Below, in pieces: positions 1 to 5,256 of a stretch of DNA of 7,330 bases. Both the position numbers and the translations under genes were made by a program. Source of the DNA: Acidimicrobiales bacterium (GTDB lineage: Bacteria > Actinomycetota > Acidimicrobiia > Acidimicrobiales > RAAP-2); contig JADGOD010000018.1 in assembly GCA_017883125.1 (NCBI GenBank), positions 1 through 7,330 of the forward strand, written 5' to 3'. The notes under the pieces are model-generated. The model was not told where the DNA came from, made no database searches, and saw only the letters and a program-made list of their open reading frames with translations. Within the stretch, counting starts at the first letter, position 1; the number at the start of each line of letters is the position of its first letter.

Positions 1-455
1 AACGACAGCACGTACGCCTTGGTGGCGTAGTAGACGGCCATGGTCGGTCCCGGCTGGAACGCCGCCGTCGAGGCGACGTTCATGATGTGACCGGTGCCCC
101 GCTCCAGCATCGCAGGAAGGTACTTCCCCGTGAGCGCTGTGAGCGATGAGCAGTTGACCTGGATCATCGCCTGGGCACGGGACAGATCGCTCGACGCGAA
201 GGGCCCGAACTCACCGAATCCAGCGTTGTTGATGAGGATGTCAGCCCCCGGAGCCTCGGAGAAGACGGTCTCGGCCCCCTCAGGATCCGCAAGATCGGCC
301 GTCACGAGGCGGGCACCGGTCATCGAACGGGCCAACTCCTCGAGCGCATCGGTCGAGCGCGCAACGAGCACCACCTCATGACCGTCGCGATCGAGCCGCT
401 GAGCCATCGCCTTCCCAACCCCGCTCGACGCACCGGTGACTATCGCCCTCGCCAT
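1..455 (-). CDS. SDR-family NAD(P)-dependent oxidoreductase, partial (C-terminus beyond window)
   Basis: Classical short-chain dehydrogenase/reductase that would catalyse NAD(P)(H)-linked oxidation or reduction of a hydroxyl/carbonyl substrate in the cytoplasm. Reading leftward from ATG at 455-453, 151 codons are visible with no stop. Seen: cofactor-binding TGASSGVG (residues 7-14), an acidic DL at 54-55, NNAG (76-79), and the catalytic set N101, S129, Y142 and K146 (YYATK). These spacings are normal for the family. A purine-rich SD (AGAGGGG) lies about 8 bases before the ATG. The substrate-binding C-terminal ~100 residues are off the window, so specificity cannot be judged. The gene diverges from the HtrA gene across 134 bases. 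SDR assignment is firm; the exact reaction is unknown. Confidence 0.93.
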   Translation of the reverse strand, partial: MARAIVTGASSGVGKAMAQRLDRDGHEVVLVARSTDALEELARSMTGARLVTADLADPEGAETVFSEAPGADILINNAGFGEFGPFASSDLSRAQAMIQVNCSSLTALTGKYLPAMLERGTGHIMNVASTAAFQPGPTMAVYYATKAYVLS

Positions 456-499
456 TGATCGCCCCCCTCTGAGAATGGACCTCACGGAAATCGCGAGAC

Positions 500-532
500 T
501 CTTACACTTGTCTTACCACCGGCTCACGAGCC
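500..532 (+). promoter_or_regulatory. Three direct repeats at 11-bp period in the SDR/htrA divergent region
   Basis: The 134-base divergent gap (456-589) has no gene. In it, TCTTAC occurs at 500-505 and again at 511-516, and a diverged copy GCTCAC lies at 522-527, so units start exactly 11 bp (one helical turn) apart. The last unit lies within the palindrome GGCTC-AC-GAGCC (521-532). Tandem half-sites at 11-bp spacing are typical of OmpR/PhoB-family response regulators. No convincing -35/-10 pair was found for either gene. Binding is inference; units are short and chance is possible. Confidence 0.35.
521..532. repeat. Short inverted repeat GGCTC-AC-GAGCC
   Basis: Perfect 5-bp arms around a 2-base centre, about 60 bases before the htrA start and 65 before the divergent SDR start. 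It could be a repressor operator acting on both genes, or just the end of the 11-bp repeat array. It is too short to be significant alone in GC-rich DNA. Confidence 0.35.
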
Positions 533-577
533 GTTTAGGGCGACGGTCTTGACTTGGAGGGAGATCCCGAACCACAC

Positions 578-584
578 GAGGAGG
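578..584 (+). promoter_or_regulatory. Shine-Dalgarno that fixes the htrA start
   Basis: GAGGAGG sits 5 bases before ATG at 590. The reading frame is open further upstream to a TTG at 554, but that codon has no comparable SD at a good distance. The ATG at 590 is therefore the chosen start. Confidence 0.85.
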
Positions 585-589
585 CACCC

Positions 590-1909
590 ATGGACCACAA
601 CGACGAGCATCCGAGCCCCCCTCCGTCGCCAGGCGCCCCGAACTGGGAGTTCGGGGCTGGGGAAGCCGCGAAGGTCCCAGAGCTCCGATCCGGGATCCTC
701 CCTCCGAACCTCGACGCACCGCCCCCGGGTCATCGCCACCGCGCTGGACGCACGGTGGCGATCTGCGTGTCACTGGCCCTGGGGGCAGCAGTGGTCGGTG
801 CCGGGGCGAGCCACGCCCTGTGGCCGACGGCCTCCTCGGGATCGACCTCGTCACACGCGGCACTCGTTCCCGGACCGTCCACCGGCGACGACAGCTCGGG
901 GAGCACCCGAGGCACGTCGAGCTCAGCGGCCGTCCAAGCCGTCGCCGCCAGGGTGAGCCCGACGCTGGTCGACCTCAACACCAACCTCGGCTACCAGAAC
1001 GCCGCCGCGGCAGGAACCGGTGTGGTGCTCTCGAGTAACGGGTTGATCCTGACGAACAACCACGTCATCGCCGGGGCCACCAAGATCTCGGCCACCGACA
1101 TCGGCAACGGCAAGACCTACGCCGCCACCGTGGTCGGCTACGACGTCAGCGACGACATCGCCGTCATCCAGCTCCAGAACGCGTCCGGCCTCGCCGTGGC
1201 ATCTCTCGGCGACTCGGCGTCCGTTGCGGTCGGCCAGGCGGTCATCGGCATCGGGAACGCCGGCGGTCAGGGCGGGGCACCCAGCGCCGCCGCCGGAACG
1301 GTGACTGCGCTCAACCAGTCGATAACCGCGTCGGAGCCCTCGAGCGGCACCTCCGAGCAGCTGACCGGACTCATCCAGACCGACGCCCCGATCCAGCCCG
1401 GTGACTCCGGCGGACCGCTGGCCTCCCTCTCCGGCAAGGTGCTCGGGATCGACACCGCAGCGTCGTCGAACTTCTCGTTCAGCACCGAGGCGAGCGAGGG
1501 ATTCGCGATCCCGATCGACCACGCGCTGGGGATCGTCCACCAGATCACCTCGGGGAAGGCCTCAAGCACGGTCCACATCGGTCAGACCCCCTTCCTCGGC
1601 GTCCAGGTCCAGACGACGACGTCCGGGTCGCGCTTCGGGAACGATCCACTGGGAGGTGATTCGAGCGGGAGCGCATCGAACGGCGCCTTCATCGGCGGCG
1701 TCCTCTCGGGATCACCGTCAGCCGCGGCTGGGATCAGCCAAGGCGACACGATCGTCACCGTCAACGGAGTCTCGGTCACCACCCCTGAGTCCCTGTCCGC
1801 CATCCTCGGGAGGTACCACCCCGGAGACAAGGTCTCGGTGACCTGGATCGACACAGCCGGCGCGTCGCACACGGCCACGATCACGCTGGCCGTCGGGCCA
1901 GCAGCGTAG
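590..1909 (+). CDS. Membrane-anchored HtrA/DegP-like trypsin-family serine protease with C-terminal PDZ domain
   Basis: Predicted 439-residue envelope protease of the HtrA/DegP family, which degrades or refolds damaged exported proteins. Order: proline-rich cytoplasmic N-terminus (1-54) ending in basic GHRHRAGR; one hydrophobic helix (about 55-77) acting as uncleaved anchor; Ser/Thr/Gly-rich linker; trypsin-like domain (about 105-315); PDZ domain (about 334-436). The catalytic triad is complete: H158 in TNNHVI, D189 in SDDIAV, S273 in GDSGGPL. FLGVQV (335-340) is the likely PDZ carboxylate-binding loop, followed by a Gly/Ser-rich loop (NDPLGGDSSGSASN). The size and layout match actinobacterial HtrA/PepD-type proteins with one PDZ. 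It is probably monocistronic: a hairpin follows the stop. Upstream 11-bp direct repeats fit the known control of mycobacterial htrA-like genes by OmpR-family regulators, but that is inference. Family call is firm; the particular paralogue is not. Confidence 0.95.
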   Translation: MDHNDEHPSPPPSPGAPNWEFGAGEAAKVPELRSGILPPNLDAPPPGHRHRAGRTVAICVSLALGAAVVGAGASHALWPTASSGSTSSHAALVPGPSTGDDSSGSTRGTSSSAAVQAVAARVSPTLVDLNTNLGYQNAAAAGTGVVLSSNGLILTNNHVIAGATKISATDIGNGKTYAATVVGYDVSDDIAVIQLQNASGLAVASLGDSASVAVGQAVIGIGNAGGQGGAPSAAAGTVTALNQSITASEPSSGTSEQLTGLIQTDAPIQPGDSGGPLASLSGKVLGIDTAASSNFSFSTEASEGFAIPIDHALGIVHQITSGKASSTVHIGQTPFLGVQVQTTTSGSRFGNDPLGGDSSGSASNGAFIGGVLSGSPSAAAGISQGDTIVTVNGVSVTTPESLSAILGRYHPGDKVSVTWIDTAGASHTATITLAVGPAA

Positions 1910-1913
1910 ATCC

Positions 1914-1953
1914 GTCGATCCACCCTGGCCCGCTCCGGTCAGGGTGGATCGAC
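1914..1953 (+). terminator. Strong hairpin after htrA
   Basis: Perfect 14-bp arms GTCGATCCACCCTG (1914-1927) and its complement (1940-1953). A G-T wobble and two more pairs can extend the stem inward, leaving a loop of about 6 bases (1931-1936). It begins 4 bases after the htrA stop. No T-run follows, as is common for GC-rich actinobacterial terminators, so it could also act as an mRNA 3'-end stabiliser. Confidence 0.75.
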
Positions 1954-2002
1954 CCCGGTCTTGCTCCCCTCCCCCGTTGCCCCCGAGCAGCCGGTGGCGA
2001 CA

Positions 2003-2055
2003 TGGGCAACCCGACCGGCCGGGAGCGGCCCGGAGGCCGTAGGGCCGGGTGCCCG
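2003..2055 (+). other. GC-rich nested inverted repeats, possible structured RNA element
   Basis: Outer arms GGGCA-A-CCCG (2004-2013) and CGGGTGCCC (2046-2054) pair over 9 bp with one bulged A. Inside, CGGCC (2016-2020) pairs with GGCCG (2035-2039), and GGG (2021-2023) with CCC (2029-2031). The nested fold is explained by neither the htrA terminator nor the FN3 start signals. It could be a leader RNA if transcription of the FN3 gene starts upstream of 2000, a second terminator, or a chance fold in GC-rich DNA. No known riboswitch class was recognised. Confidence 0.35.
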
Positions 2056-2066
2056 ATGAGAGAATC

Positions 2067-2093
2067 CTCATGAGCCGCTCATTGACGCCTCAT
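2067..2093 (+). promoter_or_regulatory. Three CTCAT repeats at exact 11-bp spacing before the FN3 gene
   Basis: CTCAT occurs at 2067-2071, 2078-2082 and 2089-2093, each start 11 bp from the last. The base before each unit is C, G, C. The second copy touches, and the third follows, a candidate -35 box (2082-2087). The arrangement resembles a tandem operator for an OmpR/PhoB-family response regulator. What is seen is the periodicity; the regulator is inferred. Confidence 0.45.
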
Positions 2094-2109
2094 CTCGTGA
2101 TGGCTGAAT
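2082..2109 (+). promoter_or_regulatory. Candidate promoter of the FN3 gene
   Basis: TTGACG (2082-2087) matches the -35 consensus at 5 of 6 positions. A 16-base spacer leads to CTGAAT (2104-2109), a weak -10 (3 of 6). This would start transcription near 2115-2117, inside the left arm of the 2110-2139 dyad. The weak -10 would suit an activator-dependent promoter, consistent with the CTCAT repeats over the -35. Confidence 0.4.
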
Positions 2110-2139
2110 GGTCATGTCGGCAACGCTGCCGACATGACC
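2110..2139 (+). promoter_or_regulatory. Perfect 13-bp inverted repeat abutting the FN3-gene SD
   Basis: GGTCATGTCGGCA (2110-2122), loop ACGC (2123-2126), then the exact complement TGCCGACATGACC (2127-2139). The SD AAGGAG begins two bases after the right arm. As RNA it would be a stable 5'-UTR hairpin next to the ribosome site; as DNA it would be a dyad operator just downstream of the -10. The existence of the repeat is certain; its role is inferred. Confidence 0.7.
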
Positions 2140-2140
2140 G

Positions 2141-2146
2141 AAGGAG
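2141..2146 (+). promoter_or_regulatory. Shine-Dalgarno of the FN3 gene
   Basis: AAGGAG with a 6-base spacer to ATG at 2153. It supports this start over the in-frame ATG at 2180 (residue 10), which has no SD and would remove the basic n-region of the signal peptide. Confidence 0.8.
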
Positions 2147-2152
2147 CATCGA

Positions 2153-3115
2153 ATGCCACTTCCTCAGCGATCGCGACGGATGCCGCTCATTGTCAGCGCA
2201 GTAGCAGCCAGCGCCGGAGTCCTCGGACTCAGCAGCTTCGCCTCGGCGATCACCGGCCACAGCCACGCCTCGACAACGATCAGGGGATCATCGACCCTCG
2301 AGAGCACCAGACCAGGATCAGGCGCAAGCGCAAGCGCAGGCGAGCACGACGCTGCCTCGAAGGTCCGAGGGCTCGAGGGCAAGGGGCACGTCTTCCTGAC
2401 CAGCGCTCCGAACGGCCTCAACGCAGTGGTCGGAGACTCCCAGGTATCCCTCACGTGGAGCGCGCCGAGCGACCCCACGGCCCCGGTTCCGACCGGCTAC
2501 GAGATCCGGACCTCGGCCGACGGCGGCACGACATGGACGGTCGCCGCCGACAACGTTGCGACGACCTCGTTCACCGTGACCGGGCTCACGAACGGCTCGG
2601 CGTACGCCTTCGACGTCCTGGCGGACATCTCGACCGGGCTCTCCGACCCCTCGAGTCCGGTAGATGCAACGCCTGCGGCTACGCCCGTTCCGCCCGCGGC
2701 ACCCACCAATCTCAAGCAGGATGCCGATGACGACGAGGGTTCGGGAACGATGAAGCTCTCATGGTCGGCACCCGCCAACAGTGGTTCTGCCCCTGTGACC
2801 GGGTACCAGATCCAGGTGTCCACCGACGGCGGGGCCACCTGGACCACGGCCGCCGTTCAGGTGACCGCGACGACCATCCAGCTCCCCTACCAATCCGGTG
2901 AGCTCTTCCAGGTGGCTGCTGAGAGCTCTGCGGGTGCCGGAGCCTTCGCCACCTTCCCCCAGGACGATGACCAGTCCGAGGGCGGCTCGACATCCGAAGG
3001 ACCGTCCAGTGGTGTCCAGCCCACGGGGGACTCCCACGGGGGATCCCCGTCGACCGGGACATCCGTCCCGGGGTCTGGCTCCGAGAAGTCTGGTGGCGGA
3101 GGCCGTCGGAACTGA
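2153..3115 (+). CDS. Secreted protein with two fibronectin type III domains
   Basis: A 320-residue exported protein with no recognisable catalytic domain. Residues 1-32 form a Sec signal peptide: basic RSRR (6-9), a hydrophobic stretch (about 11-29), and an A-S-A site at 30-32. A Ser/Gly/Ala-rich linker (33-83) follows. FN3 domain 1 (about 84-174) has W102, Y116, W128 and the typical L145/Y151 core (TGLTNGSAYAFDV). FN3 domain 2 (about 181-268) has W204, Y218 and W230 but a shorter later half, with F252 where domain 1 has Y151. Near-identical strands, TSADGGTTWT and STDGGATWT, show internal duplication. The tail (270-320) is low-complexity Ser/Gly with acidic patches and ends GGGGRRN; no LPXTG signal or C-terminal membrane helix is present, so release or non-covalent wall association is likely. 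FN3 pairs usually mediate protein or polysaccharide contacts. No partner is known; proximity to htrA does not prove a link. Confidence 0.88.
   Translation: MPLPQRSRRMPLIVSAVAASAGVLGLSSFASAITGHSHASTTIRGSSTLESTRPGSGASASAGEHDAASKVRGLEGKGHVFLTSAPNGLNAVVGDSQVSLTWSAPSDPTAPVPTGYEIRTSADGGTTWTVAADNVATTSFTVTGLTNGSAYAFDVLADISTGLSDPSSPVDATPAATPVPPAAPTNLKQDADDDEGSGTMKLSWSAPANSGSAPVTGYQIQVSTDGGATWTTAAVQVTATTIQLPYQSGELFQVAAESSAGAGAFATFPQDDDQSEGGSTSEGPSSGVQPTGDSHGGSPSTGTSVPGSGSEKSGGGGRRN
2322..2339 (+). repeat. Short tandem hexamer in the linker coding sequence
   Basis: GCGCAA, GCGCAA, GCGCAG in tandem encode part of the linker Ala-Ser-Ala-Ser-Ala. It is a possible slippage site; six-base changes would keep the frame and only alter linker length. 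Confidence 0.5.
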
Positions 3116-3121
3116 TTCCCT

Positions 3122-3138
3122 CCCCGGCATCGCTGGGG
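3122..3138 (+). terminator. Small hairpin right after the FN3 stop
   Basis: CCCC-G-GC (3122-3128) pairs with GC-T-GGGG (3132-3138) through one G-T wobble over a 3-base loop, starting 7 bases after the TGA. It is a minor hairpin that may add to the large terminator just downstream. Confidence 0.35.
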
Positions 3139-3142
3139 TCCA

Positions 3143-3191
3143 AGAACGCAGAACGCCCGCCTCCACCACGGAGGCGGGCGTTCTGCGTTCT
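3143..3191. terminator. Bidirectional terminator between convergent genes
   Basis: Perfect 22-bp arms (3143-3164 and 3170-3191; core ACGCCCGCCTCC) around the 5-base loop ACCAC. It lies 27 bases after the FN3 stop and 22 bases after the stop of the minus-strand DAPDH-like gene, so it can end transcripts from both sides. No clean T-run flanks it on the plus strand, but stem length and location make the role convincing. Confidence 0.9.
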
Positions 3192-3213
3192 CTCCCAGAG
3201 CTCGGAAGGCGCC

Positions 3214-4281
3214 CTAGGAGCGCACGAGCCCTCGTCCTGTCACCAGAGGCAAGTCGAGAGCGGTCAAGAGCCCTGGCTGACCTGCCACCACCGCGGGGAT
3301 GGCGTTGACGAGGCGCATCGCCGTCGCCTTGAGCCCGGCGGTGTTGTGATCCCCGTCGCGTCCAACGAGCTGAAGGTCGACGGTGTAGTGCGGCTCTCCC
3401 GAGACCTCCACCCGATAGCAGCCTTGCCCGGCCGGCTGTGGCCACTCCGGGGCGAGGTCGTCGTGCAGTCGAGTGACGTGCTCGAGGATGACGACCGCTC
3501 GACCCTTGGACATCCCACGGATCTCGAAGTGGAGGCCCGCGACGGTCCCCTTCGGGACGAGCCCGGCATCGGTGTCGATATCGAACGGTGCGGGCACTCG
3601 CTCGTACCACTCCTCGATGTCGTCGAGCTCGACGCCCAGGCCGGCTGCCAGCTGGGCCACGACGCAGCCCCACGCCAGCTTCGGGATGCCGGGGAGCAGC
3701 AGGAACGGGATCTCGTCCATGGGCTTGGAAAAGCCCATGATGTCGAAGAGCACCTCGGGCTGGTTGTACGTCGAGTAGTTGAGGATCTCCGAGCATCGGA
3801 CCGTCTCGATCTCCTCGGAGATCCCGGTGATGACGAGAGGAAGCTGATCGTTGGCAAATCCGGGATCGATCCCGTTCACGAAGATCGATGCACCACCCTC
3901 CAGGGCCGCCGCGATCACCGGTGCAGCCAGCTCGTCGGCGACACCGTAGGGATACTGGAGGAAGACCGGCGACGACGAGACGACGTTGATCCCACGGCGG
4001 AGGAACATCGCCAGATCCCCGAGCGCCTCATCTATCCGGGTGTCGGCCCACGCCGTGTGGACGATGCAGTCTGGCTCGAGGGCGAGGAGAGATTCAACGT
4101 CGCTGGTCGCCACGATCCCGGCCTCGACACCAAGGTTCGCCAAACGCCCCACGTCCTTGCCGACCTTGTCGGGGTTCGACACGAAGCAGCCGACCATCTC
4201 GAGCTCGGGGTGAGCGAGAATCCCAGCGACCGCATGGACGCCGACGTTTCCAGTGCTCCACTGGACCACTCTCAAGGACAC
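3214..4281 (-). CDS. DAPDH-like / dihydrodipicolinate-reductase-like NAD(P)-binding oxidoreductase
   Basis: A 355-residue protein resembling the family annotated as NAD(P)H-dependent amine dehydrogenase or dihydrodipicolinate reductase-like, whose characterised member is 2,4-diaminopentanoate dehydrogenase. Seen: N-terminal Rossmann start LRVVQWSTGNVGVHAV with the glycine motif at 11-17; HTAWAD (75-80) and NVVSSSP (99-105) as in DapB-type folds; the family signature NGIDPGFANDQLP (136-148); then SEILNYSTYNQPEVLFDIMGF (164-184). It is not a true DapB, which is about 100 residues shorter. Start is GTG at 4281-4279 with GGAAGGGG about 7 bases upstream. It lies 35 bases downstream of the SDR gene on the same strand, so they are probably one transcript ended by the 22-bp hairpin. 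Actinobacteria carry many uncharacterised paralogues, often near lipid or steroid catabolism genes; the substrate here is unknown. Confidence 0.85.
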   Translation of the reverse strand: MSLRVVQWSTGNVGVHAVAGILAHPELEMVGCFVSNPDKVGKDVGRLANLGVEAGIVATSDVESLLALEPDCIVHTAWADTRIDEALGDLAMFLRRGINVVSSSPVFLQYPYGVADELAAPVIAAALEGGASIFVNGIDPGFANDQLPLVITGISEEIETVRCSEILNYSTYNQPEVLFDIMGFSKPMDEIPFLLLPGIPKLAWGCVVAQLAAGLGVELDDIEEWYERVPAPFDIDTDAGLVPKGTVAGLHFEIRGMSKGRAVVILEHVTRLHDDLAPEWPQPAGQGCYRVEVSGEPHYTVDLQLVGRDGDHNTAGLKATAMRLVNAIPAVVAGQPGLLTALDLPLVTGRGLVRS

Positions 4282-4316
4282 AACGAATCCCCTTCCTTCG
4301 GTGACATCACGGCGAG

Positions 4317-5105
4317 TTACAGATCCGGCAGGCCGAAATCGAGCGTTGGGATGTCCGCCCCACCGTCGACCTCGAGGACCTTGCCCGTCAAGTAGCTTCC
4401 CGCCGGCGACGCCAAGAAGATCACCGCGGCGGCGATGTCCTCGACCTCACCGATCCTCCCGACCGGGGTGACCTCCTCCATGGCCTCTTTGAGCTCCGGG
4501 GTCGAGGTGACGATCTCGAGGGCCGACGTCGCAGTCGAACCAGCCGCGATGGCGTTGACCCTGATACGTGGCGCGAGATCCTTCGAGGCGAGCCGGGTGT
4601 AGTGCGCCATGGCCGCTTTGGTGGTTCCATATGCCGAGTACCCGCGGCCGGCGACCCTGCCCATCGAGGAGGAGATGTTGACGATCGAACCTCCCCCGTT
4701 CTCCAGCATCAACGGCACCGACGCCCGGATCAGCGTGTGGGCAGTCACCACGTTGAAGTGGAAGGCCTCTTCGAGATACTCAGGCGTCGTGTCGAGGAGT
4801 GGGAGTGGGATCGTCCCACCGACGTTGTTGACGAGGATGTCGATGCGGCCGAACTCGCTCTTCGCCAGCTCGGCGAGACCAGACACTTCATCGAGATCCA
4901 TGAGATCGCACGCCACAGTGAGGACTCTTCGTCCAAGCCCCTCGGCGGCAGAGGCCACGTCATCGAGCTGAGACTGAGTCCGAGACGCCACGACGAGGTC
5001 GGCGCCGCACTCGGCCAGAGCGATCGCGCTCCCCGCCCCGATCCCTCTTCCCGCTCCGGTGACGATGGCGACCTGGCCGTCGACTCTGAATCGATCCAAG
5101 ATCAC
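4317..5105 (-). CDS. SDR-family NAD(P)-dependent oxidoreductase
   Basis: A 262-residue classical SDR, full length for the family, cytoplasmic. Seen: TGAGRGIG (16-23) for cofactor binding; S41-R42 after the second strand (VVASR), suggesting NADP(H) preference; NNVGG (93-97) in place of NNAG; catalytic N118, S146, Y159 and K163 (YGTTK); and the C-terminal strand YLTGKVLEVDGG (238-249) typical of FabG-like tetrameric SDRs. The frame is open upstream to 5270, but GTG at 5105-5103 is chosen because AGGAGG lies exactly 6 bases before it; the added upstream residues look non-family. It is the first gene of a probable two-gene unit with the DAPDH-like gene and diverges from the alcohol dehydrogenase. 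It could reduce a ketone or oxidise a secondary alcohol or hydroxyacyl compound; sequence alone does not decide. Confidence 0.94.
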   Translation of the reverse strand: MILDRFRVDGQVAIVTGAGRGIGAGSAIALAECGADLVVASRTQSQLDDVASAAEGLGRRVLTVACDLMDLDEVSGLAELAKSEFGRIDILVNNVGGTIPLPLLDTTPEYLEEAFHFNVVTAHTLIRASVPLMLENGGGSIVNISSSMGRVAGRGYSAYGTTKAAMAHYTRLASKDLAPRIRVNAIAAGSTATSALEIVTSTPELKEAMEEVTPVGRIGEVEDIAAAVIFLASPAGSYLTGKVLEVDGGADIPTLDFGLPDL

Positions 5106-5111
5106 CGTGCC

Positions 5112-5117
5112 CCTCCT
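5112..5117 (-). promoter_or_regulatory. Shine-Dalgarno that fixes the SDR GTG start
   Basis: AGGAGG on the minus strand, 6 bases before the GTG at 5105. It decides this start over in-frame upstream ATG codons, which lack a comparable site. Confidence 0.85.
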
Positions 5118-5139
5118 CTGCGCTGGATGCCCCATCGTG

Positions 5140-5154
5140 CGGGACGTGGTCCCG
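5140..5154. repeat. Inverted repeat CGGGAC-GTG-GTCCCG, candidate operator
   Basis: Perfect 6-bp arms around GTG, centred 42 bases before the SDR start and 110 before the alcohol dehydrogenase start. Position suits a repressor site for the SDR operon. No regulator gene is in the window to pair with it. Confidence 0.4.
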
Positions 5155-5256
5155 TCGGCGACAAACAATATCCTTCGCACCGGCGCCGAGGGGCGATCGC
5201 GACAGTACGCTTCATCTCCGGAGCGCACGTTCCATGACCAGGGAAGGACCTGCACC

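Larger units (their letters stand above)
5106..5256. promoter_or_regulatory. Divergent promoter region between SDR operon and alcohol dehydrogenase
   Basis: 151 bases between divergent starts. It holds both SDs (5112-5117 minus, 5242-5248 plus), an inverted repeat at 5140-5154, and an AT-rich patch ACAAACAATAT (5161-5171) in otherwise GC-rich DNA. On the minus strand the patch reads TATTGT (5170-5165), a possible -10 about 60 bases before the SDR start, but no good -35 precedes it. No convincing plus-strand promoter was found. Shared control of both directions is inference from the layout. Confidence 0.5.

Noticed and set aside
508..539. Plus-strand promoter TTGTCT/TTTAGG for htrA
   Set aside because: Spacing of 20 bases is too long and both boxes match consensus poorly.
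554..589. Upstream TTG start for the HtrA gene
   Set aside because: The ATG at 590 has GAGGAGG at a 5-base spacing, while TTG at 554 has no comparable SD.
2003..2055. Possible c-di-GMP-I (GEMM) or c-di-AMP riboswitch
   Set aside because: GGGCAACCC and a closing CCCGATG recall GEMM, but the GAAA tetraloop and the ACGCAAAGCC segment are missing, and no c-di-AMP riboswitch core was recognised.
3346..4395. Plus-strand open frame of 349 codons opposite the DAPDH-like gene
   Set aside because: It is the mirror of a well-supported gene with family signature motifs; long antisense frames are expected in GC-rich DNA.
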